The position numbers were made by a program, and so were the translations under genes. Below are positions 38,306-48,623 of a DNA stretch of 64,000 bases, one piece after another (within the stretch, counting starts at the first letter, position 1; each line of letters opens with the position of its first letter). This DNA comes from Marinobacter halodurans (GTDB lineage Bacteria; Pseudomonadota; Gammaproteobacteria; Pseudomonadales; Oleiphilaceae): contig NZ_SJDL01000010.1 in NCBI RefSeq assembly GCF_004327985.1, positions 62,001 through 126,000 on the forward strand, written 5' to 3'. The notes beneath the pieces were generated by a model that was not told the DNA's origin, did no database searches, and saw nothing but the letters and a program-made list of their open reading frames with translations.

Positions 38306-39571
38306 TCAGAGCCTTAGATCTGAAGCCGACTTATCAAATACCGCCTTCAGGTCGAAAAATATACCGCCCGGCTTAAGAAATGAGCGAATTCGTTCTGCGC
38401 CCATTTCAATATAATCGCGATGCGGTACGGCCAGCATGACCCCCTCATACGCACCCTGCCCAGGCTGGTCCACCAGAGCAAGCCCGTATTCATGCTGGGC
38501 TTCATCGCCACTGGCCCAGGCATCGGCGACATCAACGCAACACCCGAAATCCTGCAGTTCACGAACAACATCAATAACGCGCGTATTCCGTAAATCCGGA
38601 CAATTCTCTTTAAAGGTCAGCCCCAAAATCAAAACCCGCGCTCCCGATATGGTCTGCCCAGCCTTGATCATGGCCTTCACCAGTTCTGAGGCCGAATAAG
38701 CACCCATGGAATCATTCATTCGACGGCCCGCGAGAATCATCTCCGGATGGTGGCCAACCGCCTGCGCCTTATGAGTCAGATAATACGGATCCACACCAAT
38801 ACAGTGGCCGCCCACCAAGCCAGGTTTAAATGGCAGAAAATTCCACTTGGTACCCGCAGCGGCAAGAACTTCCTGGGTATCCAGCCCCAGACGCGCAAAT
38901 ATCATGGCCAATTCATTCATCAATGCGATATTGACGTCACGCTGGGTGTTCTCGATCACTTTGGCGGCTTCAGCCACTTTGATGGAGCTGGCTTTGTGGG
39001 TGCCGGCGGTGATGATGCTTGCATAAAGCGCGTCGATTTCGCTGGCTATTTCAGGCGTGGATCCTGATGTGACTTTCTTGATACTGGTGACACGGTGCTC
39101 TTTGTCACCGGGATTGATTCGCTCGGGACTGTAGCCTGCATAGAAATCCCGGTTGAACGTGAATCCGGAAATTCTTTCCAGGATGGGTACGCAGACCTCT
39201 TCTGTTGCTCCAGGGTATACGGTCGATTCATAGACAACGATATCACCCTTCTTTAATACCTGGCCGACGGTTTCGCTGGCTTTCACGAGCGGCGTTAAGT
39301 CCGGCGACTTGAACTCATCAATAGGCGTCGGAACCGTCACAATAAAGATCTCGCAGTCACCTATGCCTTCCACGGAATCTGAAAACGAAAGTCCCTTCGC
39401 TTCAGCAAGCTCTGCAGATGACACCTCCCTCGTAAAGTCATGCCCTTCCCGAAGCTCCGCAATCCGCTTCGGGTTGATATCAAAACCAACGACGTCCATC
39501 TTTTCGCCGAACGCAGCGGCAAGCGGCAAGCCGACATAACCCAGACCTATCACAGCAACTTTTTTTCCCAT
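38306..39571 (-). CDS. tviB: Nucleotide-sugar dehydrogenase, TviB/WbpO type
   Basis: UDP-HexNAc 6-dehydrogenase that oxidises C6 twice with NAD to give UDP-GlcNAcA or UDP-GalNAcA. The 421-residue protein has the N-terminal Rossmann motif [17 protein letters not shown], catalytic Cys in [15 protein letters not shown], and the C-terminal domain [16 protein letters not shown]. Sequence style ([20 protein letters not shown]) fits the TviB/WbpO subgroup rather than UDP-glucose dehydrogenase. It is the last gene of the leftward polysaccharide locus, 162 bases after the WbpM-like gene; whether the substrate is Glc or Gal epimer is not readable. Confidence 0.9.
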   Translation of the reverse strand: MGKKVAVIGLGYVGLPLAAAFGEKMDVVGFDINPKRIAELREGHDFTREVSSAELAEAKGLSFSDSVEGIGDCEIFIVTVPTPIDEFKSPDLTPLVKASETVGQVLKKGDIVVYESTVYPGATEEVCVPILERISGFTFNRDFYAGYSPERINPGDKEHRVTSIKKVTSGSTPEIASEIDALYASIITAGTHKASSIKVAEAAKVIENTQRDVNIALMNELAMIFARLGLDTQEVLAAAGTKWNFLPFKPGLVGGHCIGVDPYYLTHKAQAVGHHPEMILAGRRMNDSMGAYSASELVKAMIKAGQTISGARVLILGLTFKENCPDLRNTRVIDVVRELQDFGCCVDVADAWASGDEAQHEYGLALVDQPGQGAYEGVMLAVPHRDYIEMGAERIRSFLKPGGIFFDLKAVFDKSASDLRL

Positions 39572-39733
39572 TTTTCAGATCCTTTGCAAACGAGGACTTC
39601 GGTTCTTGACGACTACCCGTTATGAACGACTTAGTTTATGTTGCTGCCATATGATATCGTGATTCATTCAATCATTCCGTCGCTAACAAACGCGCGATTA
39701 TCACGCCTTTACGCACCCAATGGCCAAATTGCA

Positions 39734-41674
39734 CTAATGCACATTACCCTTCAAGGGATTTACATTTGAGGTCCGATCACCAACGAACACACCATTACTG
39801 AGCCATACGAGATCAGAAAGATCTCCATTAGGCTGGTATCCAAGAGGTGCCTCCTTGAGCAATTTGCTCAAGGTCGTTAAATCGAATCGTTCGCTTGCCA
39901 TCTGGATCAAATCAATCAATTCCCTCACCTCTGCCCATGGCAAACTGACCTCTCTTGCCATCATAATCCTTGGGTGCTCAGTGCCTTGGGGGTCATCTCC
40001 GATCAAGAGTTCTTCATACAGTTTTTCTCCAGGCCGAAGTCCACTGAAAACAACTTCTATATCCCCATCTGGGTTTTCCTCAGACTTCTCTTCCAGCCCC
40101 ATCAAATGAATCATCTTCCGCGCCAAATCGACAATTCTAACGGGCTCCCCCATATCGAGGACAAAAACCTCCCCCTTACTCCCCATACAGCCAGCCTGCA
40201 ACACCAACTGGGTAGCCTCGGGTATCGTCATAAAATATCGAATAATATCTGGATGTGTAACGGTGATTGGCCCACCGTCCCGAATCTGATCCCTAAATAG
40301 CGGCACAACTGAGCCGCTTGACCCCAACACGTTACCAAAACGCACCATTGTGAAGCGCGTCTTGCTGACCCGTTCAGATAAACCCTGCAGAACCAACTCA
40401 GCCAATCGTTTCGAAGCTCCCATGACATTTGTAGGTCGCACAGCTTTATCCGTGGAGATCAGAATGAACTTCTCCACCCCCGCCGCTATGGCGGCTTCAG
40501 CCATGTGCCAAGTTCCGAACACGTTATTCTGCAATCCTTCTATAATGTTGTGCTCTACCAGCGGAACGTGTTTATAGGCAGCGGCATGATAAACAGTACG
40601 AACGGCAAATGCTTTCATTACGGCTTCGCAGCGTCGACGATGGCAGACACTTCCAAGTATAGGATGTAGCTCAACGCCCAACCCTTCAACCTGATTAATT
40701 GCTCGAAGTTCTCTTTCTATTGAATAAAGAGAGAATTCGGACTGTTCAAACAGAACCAGCACACTGGGTCGGTGCCGGATGATTTGTCGACATAATTCTG
40801 AGCCGATTGAACCACCCGCCCCGGTCACCAAAACAGACTTCCCACAAAGGCTGCTTTCAACAACCGACGCATCAATCTGAACGGGATCTCGTCCAAGTAA
40901 GTCCTCAATATCCAGATCGCGGATATCATTGATACGGGCCCGGCCAGCAACGAGTTCCGACATTGAGGGAACAGTCTGAACTGGCACTGAAAGGACCTCC
41001 AACTGCTTAAGTAACCTCTTTCGATCTACACAAGAATCGGCATCAAGAGCTAGCAGTAGTCGCTGGACGCGATGTTTCTCCACAGCTTTCGAAACATGCT
41101 CGATTCCAACAACCGGCAATCCATTTATGGTTGATCGATGATTCGCAGGAGTGAATGTCAGAAAAAGTACGGGCCCATACTCGGTACCCTTCTCAAGCGC
41201 CGAAGCAAGCTGCAGCCCCGTATCTCCCGCCCCTACGATAGCGACACGCTCCTTGCGCCGCATGCGCGGACGATTAACAATCATGCGCACGCTCAACCGG
41301 GTACCGCTAACGAAAAGGAAGGCAACCGCACCGTAAATAATGGGAACAGATCGCGGAACAAAAGCCTGAAACAGATAGCCAAGCACAATCAGCGTTAGGC
41401 TTGATGCAACAACGCCATAAACAATCACTAAGAATGCCTTGTCGCCCAGGTAACGAATGACCGCGCGATATAATCCCAGTTTTATGAAGACACCAATTGT
41501 AACCATGACGGTTAGAGACGCTACCGCAAATTGCTCTTGGGTAGGAAGCCAGTACTGCTGGTCCAGGCGCAGGGCAAAAGCGGCCCATATCGCGAAAAAA
41601 AGGACAAACATGTCAGATGCCACGGATATCATCCTCTTTTGATATCTAGGCAGATTCAGAAACTTATCCAACAT
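39734..41674 (-). CDS. Membrane UDP-GlcNAc 4,6-dehydratase, WbpM/PglF family
   Basis: Converts UDP-GlcNAc to the 4-keto-6-deoxy sugar used for QuiNAc, FucNAc or bacillosamine. The 646-residue protein has four membrane helices (about 15-120), a CoA-binding-like Rossmann domain (about 130-260) and a C-terminal SDR domain (from about 285; VTGAGGSIGSELCRQI). The catalytic region reads STDKAVRPTNVMGASKR: Met takes the position of the SDR Tyr, as in the membrane-bound WbpM/PglF enzymes with an Asp/Ser-Met-Lys arrangement. N- and C-terminal parts are complete. It lies beside an initiating transferase and a 4-ketoreductase, supporting 6-deoxy-HexNAc synthesis for lipid-linked repeats. Confidence 0.9.
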   Translation of the reverse strand: MLDKFLNLPRYQKRMISVASDMFVLFFAIWAAFALRLDQQYWLPTQEQFAVASLTVMVTIGVFIKLGLYRAVIRYLGDKAFLVIVYGVVASSLTLIVLGYLFQAFVPRSVPIIYGAVAFLFVSGTRLSVRMIVNRPRMRRKERVAIVGAGDTGLQLASALEKGTEYGPVLFLTFTPANHRSTINGLPVVGIEHVSKAVEKHRVQRLLLALDADSCVDRKRLLKQLEVLSVPVQTVPSMSELVAGRARINDIRDLDIEDLLGRDPVQIDASVVESSLCGKSVLVTGAGGSIGSELCRQIIRHRPSVLVLFEQSEFSLYSIERELRAINQVEGLGVELHPILGSVCHRRRCEAVMKAFAVRTVYHAAAYKHVPLVEHNIIEGLQNNVFGTWHMAEAAIAAGVEKFILISTDKAVRPTNVMGASKRLAELVLQGLSERVSKTRFTMVRFGNVLGSSGSVVPLFRDQIRDGGPITVTHPDIIRYFMTIPEATQLVLQAGCMGSKGEVFVLDMGEPVRIVDLARKMIHLMGLEEKSEENPDGDIEVVFSGLRPGEKLYEELLIGDDPQGTEHPRIMMAREVSLPWAEVRELIDLIQMASERFDLTTLSKLLKEAPLGYQPNGDLSDLVWLSNGVFVGDRTSNVNPLKGNVH

Positions 41675-41870
41675 AATCTATCCTTATTCAGATTCCGCCA
41701 AGGAATTGCCGCAAGCTAAACCTTTCATGTCGCCATATATCACTTGTCGATGCCAACGAGGTGCCCTATACCTTACGGAAATTTGAAGCCAGTACCGAAG
41801 CCAATTGATAACATGAATGCATTGCCTGCTTCTCGATTCATTAACCAATGAGTCGGGGAGGATGCTCTGC

Positions 41871-42431
41871 TTACATGCCAGTCCTTATGCGATCTCCAGA
41901 GCCTTTTCCGGCCACCGTCAACAAGATCATCTTGAAGTACATTTTCAAAGACAAGGACTGAAGCATCCGCTGATCGGTTTCAGCGAGCAGCTTTGGAGTA
42001 GACATATCAATGCCGTTTACCTGGGCTAAACCTGTAATACCCGGCCGTGCATCCAGCACTCCACGCACCTCTCTTTCCATGATCAATTCTTCCTGACTAA
42101 ATAGGCAAGGCCTGGGACCCACGATACTCATATCGCCCATAAACACGTTCCAGAGCTGAGGCAGCTCGTCCAGCTTGGTCTTTCGCAGAAACCTTCCAAA
42201 CGAAGTAATATCGCTGGAATTTGCCAAATGGGTGGCAACCGATTTAGCCGTCACATTCATGGTGCGGAATTTAACCAATCGAAACGGTTTTTTCCTCAAT
42301 CCGACTCGCTCCTGTACAAACAGCGGCGATCCGGTGTCGAACAAACCCACGATGAGCAAGAGAAAGAATACCGGTGCTCCCAAAAGCAACCCGATGCCCG
42401 CCAGCGTCAAATCAATCGAGCGAATCAGCAT
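41871..42431 (-). CDS. PglC-type phosphoglycosyl transferase (initiating)
   Basis: Transfers a phospho-sugar from UDP-sugar to undecaprenyl phosphate, starting the repeat unit. The 186-residue monotopic protein has an N-terminal re-entrant helix (SIDLTLAGIGLLLGAPVFFLLLIVG), the KFRTMN motif, the catalytic Asp-Glu pair in LRKTKLDELPQLWNVF and SIVGPRP. The short length and lack of extra helices match the PglC/WecP-like small type rather than WbaP or WcaJ. The preferred substrate is probably the 6-deoxy-HexNAc made by its neighbours. It overlaps the ketoreductase gene by 20 bases. Confidence 0.9.
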   Translation of the reverse strand: MLIRSIDLTLAGIGLLLGAPVFFLLLIVGLFDTGSPLFVQERVGLRKKPFRLVKFRTMNVTAKSVATHLANSSDITSFGRFLRKTKLDELPQLWNVFMGDMSIVGPRPCLFSQEELIMEREVRGVLDARPGITGLAQVNGIDMSTPKLLAETDQRMLQSLSLKMYFKMILLTVAGKGSGDRIRTGM

Positions 42432-43371
42432 AACGCTTCCCTATTTCCTCGAGCTGCTCTATCGATCCGGATTTCGGGACCCAACCCAGCTTCTTTCGTG
42501 CCTTGCTTCCATCAATTTCCAAATCACAAAATAACTGAATATACATACCTCGCTTTCCCACAAACTTAAGCAGAGAACTCATGAGCCATTGGGGGACGGG
42601 AAAAAGTCCGGCAGAACGGCGCATACCGGCTCTCAAAGCCCTCACCATGTCGCTGGTTGAAACCGGACTCTCTTCAGCGACAACAAAGGTCTCGTTGCCA
42701 GCGGCCGGATGATCTATGCAAACCGCCATGAACGCTGCCAATTGGCTGAGCGATATTATATTCCTTCTGTTTGAGCAGCGCCCCAACGGCAACGGTATCC
42801 CCATACGCGCGAGCTTAAGCAATTTACCAAAATTGCCGGGCGCCTGATCACCATAAACAAGCGGTGGTCGCACAATCGTCAACTCGCTCTCGCCTTCTTC
42901 CTCAAAAAGCCGAATTAAGGCTAATTCGGCCTCCATCTTCGAAACGGCGTAAGGCGACTCCGGATTAAACGGTGCTTGCTCTGAGATCGGCCTCCCATCT
43001 GTTATTGCCCCATGCACTCCGATTGAGCTGACAAAAACAAAGCGACGAACGCCGGAATCCAGTGCGGCCTTAGCCAAGCGGAGTGTCACGTCCACGTTGA
43101 CTTGCCGGAAATGGTCCAGCTCTTGATGATCTTCGCCACCCTTTCCGTGTGCCTGGCCAGCCAAGTGCACGATACAGTCGACGTCCCGCAGCAGCGAGTC
43201 GCCCAAGAAATCCTTCTCCAGATTGCAGCGGTGTAAAATCGCTCCAGGAGGTAAATCGGCTCTATCTGAACGGGTCACGCCAATCACTTCATAACCCGTC
43301 GATACCAGATGTTTGCACAGCTCACGACCTACGAATCCGGAAGCACCGGTAACCAGCAACTTCTTCGCCAT
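42412..43371 (-). CDS. NAD-dependent sugar 4-ketoreductase (WbpK/WbpV-like)
   Basis: Extended SDR of 319 residues with TGASGFVGREL, a YAVSKMEAE catalytic Tyr-x3-Lys and the SSIGVHG strand. Relatives reduce UDP-4-keto-6-deoxy-GlcNAc to UDP-QuiNAc or UDP-FucNAc; the product epimer cannot be read. It overlaps the initiating transferase by 20 bases and lies near the 4,6-dehydratase, so the three should act as one module. A 4-epimerase is the main alternative. Confidence 0.83.
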   Translation of the reverse strand: MAKKLLVTGASGFVGRELCKHLVSTGYEVIGVTRSDRADLPPGAILHRCNLEKDFLGDSLLRDVDCIVHLAGQAHGKGGEDHQELDHFRQVNVDVTLRLAKAALDSGVRRFVFVSSIGVHGAITDGRPISEQAPFNPESPYAVSKMEAELALIRLFEEEGESELTIVRPPLVYGDQAPGNFGKLLKLARMGIPLPLGRCSNRRNIISLSQLAAFMAVCIDHPAAGNETFVVAEESPVSTSDMVRALRAGMRRSAGLFPVPQWLMSSLLKFVGKRGMYIQLFCDLEIDGSKARKKLGWVPKSGSIEQLEEIGKRYADSLD

Positions 43372-43379
43372 GCTAACGA

Positions 43380-44327
43380 TCAGTCCAAATCATTGAGGGT
43401 AAGCAGTTCGTCAAAATAAGAGATGGTTTTGCGCAGCCCTTCTTCCAGCCTGATAGTCGGCTCCCAGCCCAGTTCTTGGCGAGCCATTTGAATATCCGGT
43501 TGCCGCTGCTTGGGATCATCCTGCGGAAGCGGCTTAAAGACCAAGTTGGAGGACGACCCCGTCAATTCAATAACCTGCTCAGCCAACTCTTTGATAGTAA
43601 ACTCACGCGGATTACCCATATTTACGGGTCCTGTGAGCTCTTCCGGAGAATTCATCAGCCTGACAAAGCCCTCTATCAAATCGTCAACATAACAAAAACT
43701 ACGGGTTTGCTGCCCCTCTCCGTATATCGTGATATCTTCGCCTTTCAGTGCCTGGACCACAAAATTACTGACCACCCGGCCATCATTAGGGTGCATCCTC
43801 GGACCATAAGTATTGAAGATACGCGCCACCTTGATCGGCAAATTGTGCTGTCGGTAATAATCGAAAAACAGTGTTTCAGCACACCGTTTTCCCTCATCGT
43901 AACAAGAGCGGATGCCAATGGGGTTTACCTTCCCCCAATAACTTTCCGGCTGGGGATGCACTTCCGGATCACCGTAAACCTCGCTCGTTGACGCCTGAAA
44001 AATACGTGCCCGGAGTCGTTTTGCAAGGCCCAGCATGTTGATTGCACCATGCACGCTGGTTTTTGTAGTTTGCACAGGGTCATGCTGGTAGTGAACAGGC
44101 GAAGCAGGACATGCAAGATTGTAAATCTGATCCACTTCCACGTAGAGGGGAAACGTAACGTCGTGCCTCATTACCTCAAAATAGGGATTATTCATGAGAT
44201 GGGCAATATTACGCTTTCGACCGGTGAAAAAGTTATCGACACAAAGCACATCATGCCCGTCCTGGAGAAGGCGTTCGCATAAATGGGATCCTAGAAATCC
44301 ACCGCCGCCTGTAACCAACACTCTCAT
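43380..44327 (-). CDS. uxs: UDP-glucuronate decarboxylase (UDP-xylose synthase)
   Basis: Converts UDP-glucuronate to UDP-xylose with bound NAD. The 315-residue SDR has [28 protein letters not shown] (family marker), the Tyr-Lys pair in [12 protein letters not shown] and [19 protein letters not shown]. The ATG at 44327 follows AAGGA by 8 bases; a longer frame has no support. A UDP-glucose dehydrogenase to feed it is not in this window, so UDP-GlcA must come from elsewhere. Confidence 0.93.
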   Translation of the reverse strand: MRVLVTGGGGFLGSHLCERLLQDGHDVLCVDNFFTGRKRNIAHLMNNPYFEVMRHDVTFPLYVEVDQIYNLACPASPVHYQHDPVQTTKTSVHGAINMLGLAKRLRARIFQASTSEVYGDPEVHPQPESYWGKVNPIGIRSCYDEGKRCAETLFFDYYRQHNLPIKVARIFNTYGPRMHPNDGRVVSNFVVQALKGEDITIYGEGQQTRSFCYVDDLIEGFVRLMNSPEELTGPVNMGNPREFTIKELAEQVIELTGSSSNLVFKPLPQDDPKQRQPDIQMARQELGWEPTIRLEEGLRKTISYFDELLTLNDLD

Positions 44328-44328
44328 A

Positions 44329-45114
44329 TCACATTCCTTTCCGTAAATACCTGAAATAAAGACCACCCAAAATATGGGACGCCGTAAATAGAATAGAGAT
44401 TAAAAGCCCTCGGCCTGGGTAATTCTTGTGGACCATGAAGACCTTCTTCATCATCTTGAGTTTGGATCCAGAAATCTGGCCTTCACTTTTTCTGTAATAT
44501 AAAAGCGGTTCCCGGACCTTTCTGCATGTAACACCGGCGTTAAGAATTCTCAACCAGCAGTGAAAATCCTCAACCGCTTTATAGTTCGGAGATTCTTCAA
44601 ATGGGAACTTGCTGACCAGTGACTTCGATACAACAACACTTGAGGTCGGAATCTTGGCTCTGAAAGACTGGGCCATGAAACCGATATGATCGACGGATAC
44701 CTGCCCTATTTCCGGGAATTCAATTGTCGAATCATCCTCAAAATCTATCATGGATGAACAGGCAAAAAACTCATCCGGTGACTCGACAAGATCAACTTGC
44801 TTTTCCAGTTTCTGGGGATGCCAGATGTCATCGGAATCCAAAAACGCAACAAGATCATACCGGGCCTCACTCACACCTACGTTTCTTGGACCAGCAGGGC
44901 CGCCGAAATTTTTTTCCAGTCGAATAAGACGTATCCGGTGATCATCTTCAGCGATGCGAGTGACTAGATCGCAAGTGTTATCCGTAGAGCAATCGTCAAC
45001 AACAATCAGCTCCCAGTTATTATACGTCTGATGCTGAAGCGACGAAATCGTGTTCTCTATATATTGAGCTGCATTGTATGCCGGCATGACGACACTGACA
45101 CTGACTTCTTCCAC
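44329..45114 (-). CDS. Family 2 glycosyltransferase
   Basis: A 261-residue GT-A transferase. It shows [21 protein letters not shown] at the start, DDCSTDNT, the metal-binding [14 protein letters not shown] and a C-terminal amphipathic hydrophobic tail ([19 protein letters not shown]) for membrane association. It ends one base before the uxs start. Donor and acceptor are not known; it may add xylose or a HexNAc given the neighbours. Confidence 0.88.
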   Translation of the reverse strand: MEEVSVSVVMPAYNAAQYIENTISSLQHQTYNNWELIVVDDCSTDNTCDLVTRIAEDDHRIRLIRLEKNFGGPAGPRNVGVSEARYDLVAFLDSDDIWHPQKLEKQVDLVESPDEFFACSSMIDFEDDSTIEFPEIGQVSVDHIGFMAQSFRAKIPTSSVVVSKSLVSKFPFEESPNYKAVEDFHCWLRILNAGVTCRKVREPLLYYRKSEGQISGSKLKMMKKVFMVHKNYPGRGLLISILFTASHILGGLYFRYLRKGM

Positions 45115-45132
45115 TATTCACTCCTCGTGCCG

Positions 45133-46734
45133 TCACACACCTTTCGGTGTCAGGCGTCGAATTCCATCAATTAGTCGGAACACACCTCGACGGGTTATTT
45201 TTAACTCTTCTGAAGCTTCTGTTTCCCACTGCCAGCTCGCATATTCTTCCAGTTTTGCCACGTCATTACCTAAGAACGCTTCAATAACCGAGTCCTCATA
45301 TTGAGTTCCATCGGCAAAGTCAGAATCTCCCTCGAACTCACCATCATCATTCAACAGACGCTCCAGTAATGACGGGTCAGCTCCGTTGTAAAACGCGCAC
45401 TCTGTGACCGTTCTGGATCGTACAAAATCTATGAATAGGGGTTCACGCGCCGCTTTCGAGTAATAATAACGCAGGGTATTTTGCACGATCTCACGGGGGT
45501 CTTTAGAGACAATGTCTGCGAAATCCAAGTGCTCAATGTCACTAAATGATAGTACATCAATGGCCGCACCGGAGTGGGTGTAGGGCGCAGGACCAAAGCA
45601 GACGACCGGTTTCCCAAGCATACCGGCCTCAAGAACCGTGTTACTGCCGTTCAGAACAATCACGTCGGCCAGCCGAATCAGGTCCTTGGTGTTCACCTTG
45701 CTGTCGCTCGGGATGAACGAAACCCCACGGGATTCGCACCAGGAGCGATAGTGCTGTTCACACTTCTCGGCAGTCACGACACCAAAGGGTACAGCCCAGG
45801 ACGGATGGAAGCGTATCAGCAGGTCTTGATAACGGAATACGCCGTGTCTGACTGCATGATCCAAAGCGTCCGTATTGTCTCTCCAAGGCGTTTCCCAGTC
45901 CGGATGTCCTAACAGTTCATTTTTACTGCTCGGACATACGAGGACTTTCCGCTCGGCGCCGCTTATTGGCCATTCTGTTGCGAAAACAGGGTGCTCATTG
46001 TACCTTTTCCATTCAAGGGGATTGCCACCAATAAGCCGCTGTGCCCCCAAAGCAGCGGCCACGCTGACCTGTCTCAATGTAAGAGGCTTATCTTTATATT
46101 TCCGGTTGATACGATGAATATTCTCGAGAGACGAGCAATTGGCATTCCTGTTCAGTATGATTCCATGCCCGAACAACGGCCGCTCGTGGGTAATGCACGT
46201 AACGCCCATATCGCGGCATGCTTCCAATGTGGCACGGGTGTAATCCATGCGGCCATTGAACAAAATGACCGCATCCAAAGACTGCGCCTCTATCCAGGAT
46301 CTGACAGCATGGTAGAATCTGAACGCGTCATCTGACAGCTTATTGACTACCGTTTGCACCTCATCAGAAGATCGCTGTTCAAATGATTCTATTCTAGTAA
46401 GCGTGAAGGCGCTGGACTTTACAATTTCATCGGCTGTGCCACTCAGGGAAGAGTTCCAATATTTTCTTACAGACTCACTGCCATCAAAACCGAATGAGTG
46501 AAGCCCTCCCAATGAGCACTTAACACACTCCGAGCGGCCGCTACCCTTATATTCTCGAACATAACAATGGGTTGGAGCTCCCAAGCAATCTAACGAAATT
46601 GACCTGTGGCTATTTTTTCCCGCCAAGTATGAGAGAAATTTCGCGTGATGCCCATGAGGTCGATATGCATAGATGTTACAAAAGCCAATATTCAAATTAA
46701 AATTCCTACTAATAAATTTATCCGTATGAGGCAT
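45133..46734 (-). CDS. Putative capsule-type GT-B glycosyltransferase
   Basis: A 533-residue protein that is only partly recognised. The C-terminal half has the GT-B/Capsule_synth character (LLIRFHPSW, LIRLADVIVLNGSNTVLEAGMLGKPVVCFG), where a Glu after ST/NT and the PVVCFG loop form the nucleotide site. The N-terminal part contains four cysteines within about 30 residues (SLDCLGAPTHC then SECVKCSLGG), a pattern that could bind zinc. No signal peptide or membrane helix is seen. The ATG at 46734 overlaps the end of the polymerase candidate by 17 bases. It probably transfers a sugar in repeat-unit assembly; Kdo- or nonulosonate-type transferase activity is a guess. Confidence 0.7.
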   Translation of the reverse strand: MPHTDKFISRNFNLNIGFCNIYAYRPHGHHAKFLSYLAGKNSHRSISLDCLGAPTHCYVREYKGSGRSECVKCSLGGLHSFGFDGSESVRKYWNSSLSGTADEIVKSSAFTLTRIESFEQRSSDEVQTVVNKLSDDAFRFYHAVRSWIEAQSLDAVILFNGRMDYTRATLEACRDMGVTCITHERPLFGHGIILNRNANCSSLENIHRINRKYKDKPLTLRQVSVAAALGAQRLIGGNPLEWKRYNEHPVFATEWPISGAERKVLVCPSSKNELLGHPDWETPWRDNTDALDHAVRHGVFRYQDLLIRFHPSWAVPFGVVTAEKCEQHYRSWCESRGVSFIPSDSKVNTKDLIRLADVIVLNGSNTVLEAGMLGKPVVCFGPAPYTHSGAAIDVLSFSDIEHLDFADIVSKDPREIVQNTLRYYYSKAAREPLFIDFVRSRTVTECAFYNGADPSLLERLLNDDGEFEGDSDFADGTQYEDSVIEAFLGNDVAKLEEYASWQWETEASEELKITRRGVFRLIDGIRRLTPKGV

Positions 46735-47893
46735 CACCCTGTTCTCTTCTCGGCGAACCAAATACCAACAACAAGAACATCAATGGCATTGGATAATAAT
46801 CAATAATTCGATTTGAAAAAAACATAAAACATAAAACAAAACTACTTACCCAATAAAACTTTCTTGCGCTGCCATCTCTACTACTGAAAGCCAAGTGAAC
46901 AAAGACACCGCCCAAAAAAAAGGCTGTAAGCAATACACCAAAGCTACCAAAGTAAGTCAAAATCTGACTATCCACACCGTAGTAGTAATAGTCTGGATAA
47001 CCGAAAAATACAGTATACAAAAAATGCTCAGAAAGGTTCTCGAAAAACTTACGATGAAGCTCAAACCTTAGAAAAATTGACTGAGAACCACTTAGATCTC
47101 CCTCAGAAATAAGACTATAAAGAGAAAAAATTTTGTACTTTAAATGACTAGGAAGAAACCACCACCCAAAAGTACTTACGCCCACCCCACCAAAAATTGT
47201 TATAGAAAACCACGCGATTTTGCTTAGACACCAAAAAAAATAACAAAAAATCAATAGCATAGCAACCATACTAAATAAAGACTTGGTTTCGACTATGGCA
47301 AACATAATTATCGGCAAACATATAATCGTGGACCATGAACGTTTTCTGAAAAAAAGAAGATAAGACAACACGATATTACATAACATACCGAAGCTTGACG
47401 GGTTTCCTAAACCACCAACATAGGCACCGTTATCCCACAGAGAAAGTCCGCGGTAATTTATATAAAAATCAATTATTGTTTGAAAAATTACGACCCAGAA
47501 AGTTGCCTCAAAGAACAACATCCTGCGACTGCTATTCTTAACTTCCAGAAAGGCGAAGGGTAAAAAACAAAGAATTGAATTCAAATATAGATCGCTACCT
47601 ACCTCAAAATATGCTCTCTTAATCAAGAAAAAAGCCGCACTGAAAACAAAAAAGGTCAAAATAAGCAGCTCTTTTAATCGAAGCTGCGTTTTTAGCCGAA
47701 ATTCAAATACCGACATAACAAAAAAACAGACCCCCGCAACTTTCACAAAAGAAAGGTATCCAGGAGCCAAAGAAACGCCCTGCTCAAACCCGTAAAAATA
47801 TAAATAGTAATAGTTAGAAAATAAAAAAGCAGCTGCAAAGAAAACAAAAGCCTTAGTGGCCAAGCAGGGTCTTCTCCTGTATAAACCTTGCAT
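46718..47893 (-). CDS. O-antigen polymerase candidate (Wzy-like)
   Basis: A 391-residue polytopic membrane protein with about 10-11 hydrophobic helices and a larger loop at about 250-310 (SLYSLISEGDLSGSQSIFLRFELHRKF). The segment GLGNPSSFG after a helix recalls the O-antigen ligase/polymerase superfamily. It is the only polytopic protein in the locus besides Wzx, so a Wzy role is inferred from context. It is distinctly AT-rich compared with its neighbours, as wzy genes often are. It overlaps the next gene by 17 bases. Confidence 0.7.
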   Translation of the reverse strand: MQGLYRRRPCLATKAFVFFAAAFLFSNYYYLYFYGFEQGVSLAPGYLSFVKVAGVCFFVMSVFEFRLKTQLRLKELLILTFFVFSAAFFLIKRAYFEVGSDLYLNSILCFLPFAFLEVKNSSRRMLFFEATFWVVIFQTIIDFYINYRGLSLWDNGAYVGGLGNPSSFGMLCNIVLSYLLFFRKRSWSTIICLPIIMFAIVETKSLFSMVAMLLIFCYFFWCLSKIAWFSITIFGGVGVSTFGWWFLPSHLKYKIFSLYSLISEGDLSGSQSIFLRFELHRKFFENLSEHFLYTVFFGYPDYYYYGVDSQILTYFGSFGVLLTAFFLGGVFVHLAFSSRDGSARKFYWVSSFVLCFMFFSNRIIDYYPMPLMFLLLVFGSPRREQGDASYG

Positions 47894-47912
47894 TAGTAAT
47901 ATTTTTCACTCG

Positions 47913-48623
47913 CTAGTTAAATTTCGTCGACTTCAATTTATTTTTGATTACGGTTTCTGCTAGACAAAAATCCAACATTGTATCAACATCTATTGAGCTA
48001 ACAGGGTCCATAACGTACGCTCGCGACTTAACAGATCTGCTATATAAGGTTTCCAATCGCTTAGCAGTTTCAGTTTTACAGAAGTAAATCGCTCCGTTAA
48101 TTCTGTAATATACTTCTTGATCTTGAGAACGCCGATAATTCTCAGGACGAACAAATCCCTCCAAGCTGCCGTCAGGCGGCAACATATTGCACAGTTGAAT
48201 GGGGTGTTCCATTTCACAAACTGAAACTACGGCGTCCAAATCGTTGGCTATCAGCATCTTTTCGGTATGAAGAATGTCGTCGGCACTTCTCAACGGAGAG
48301 GTAGGCTGTAGCAAACACACGTAATTAACAGTGCACCCTGTCCTCTGCTCGAATGTCTCAATGAAATGCGCGAGCACACTTGCCGTTGTCGCGGTATCAG
48401 AGGAGAGCTCAGGTGGCCTGAGAAAAGGGACTTCGGCCCCGCACTCTCTCGCAACATCTGCAATGTTCTCGCAGTCAGTACTGACACATATTCTATCGAA
48501 GACCCTGCTGTTGATAGCTGCATCAATAGTCCACTGAATCAATGGCTTGCCACATAAAAATTTAATGTTCTTTCCAGGTAGGCGTTTACTCCCCCCCCTC
48601 GCTGGAATAATTGCCAATTTCAT
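47913..48623 (-). CDS. legF: CMP-nonulosonate cytidylyltransferase (LegF/NeuA family)
   Basis: Activates legionaminic or sialic-type acid with CTP to CMP-sugar. The 236-residue protein starts with IPARGGSKRLPGKNIK, the CMP-NeuAc synthetase signature, and has VSTDCENIADVA, QPTSPLRSADDI and the C-terminal PVSSIDVDTMLDF. The start ATG overlaps the ptmE stop. Context with the GDP-linked Leg genes favours CMP-legionaminate over CMP-sialate. Confidence 0.9.
   Translation of the reverse strand: MKLAIIPARGGSKRLPGKNIKFLCGKPLIQWTIDAAINSRVFDRICVSTDCENIADVARECGAEVPFLRPPELSSDTATTASVLAHFIETFEQRTGCTVNYVCLLQPTSPLRSADDILHTEKMLIANDLDAVVSVCEMEHPIQLCNMLPPDGSLEGFVRPENYRRSQDQEVYYRINGAIYFCKTETAKRLETLYSRSVKSRAYVMDPVSSIDVDTMLDFCLAETVIKNKLKSTKFN

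Noticed and set aside
47913-48623. KdsB-type CMP-Kdo synthetase
   Set aside because: The N-terminal IPARGGSKRLPGKN pattern and the Leg gene context fit the CMP-nonulosonate family; KdsB has a different start motif and is normally next to lpxK.
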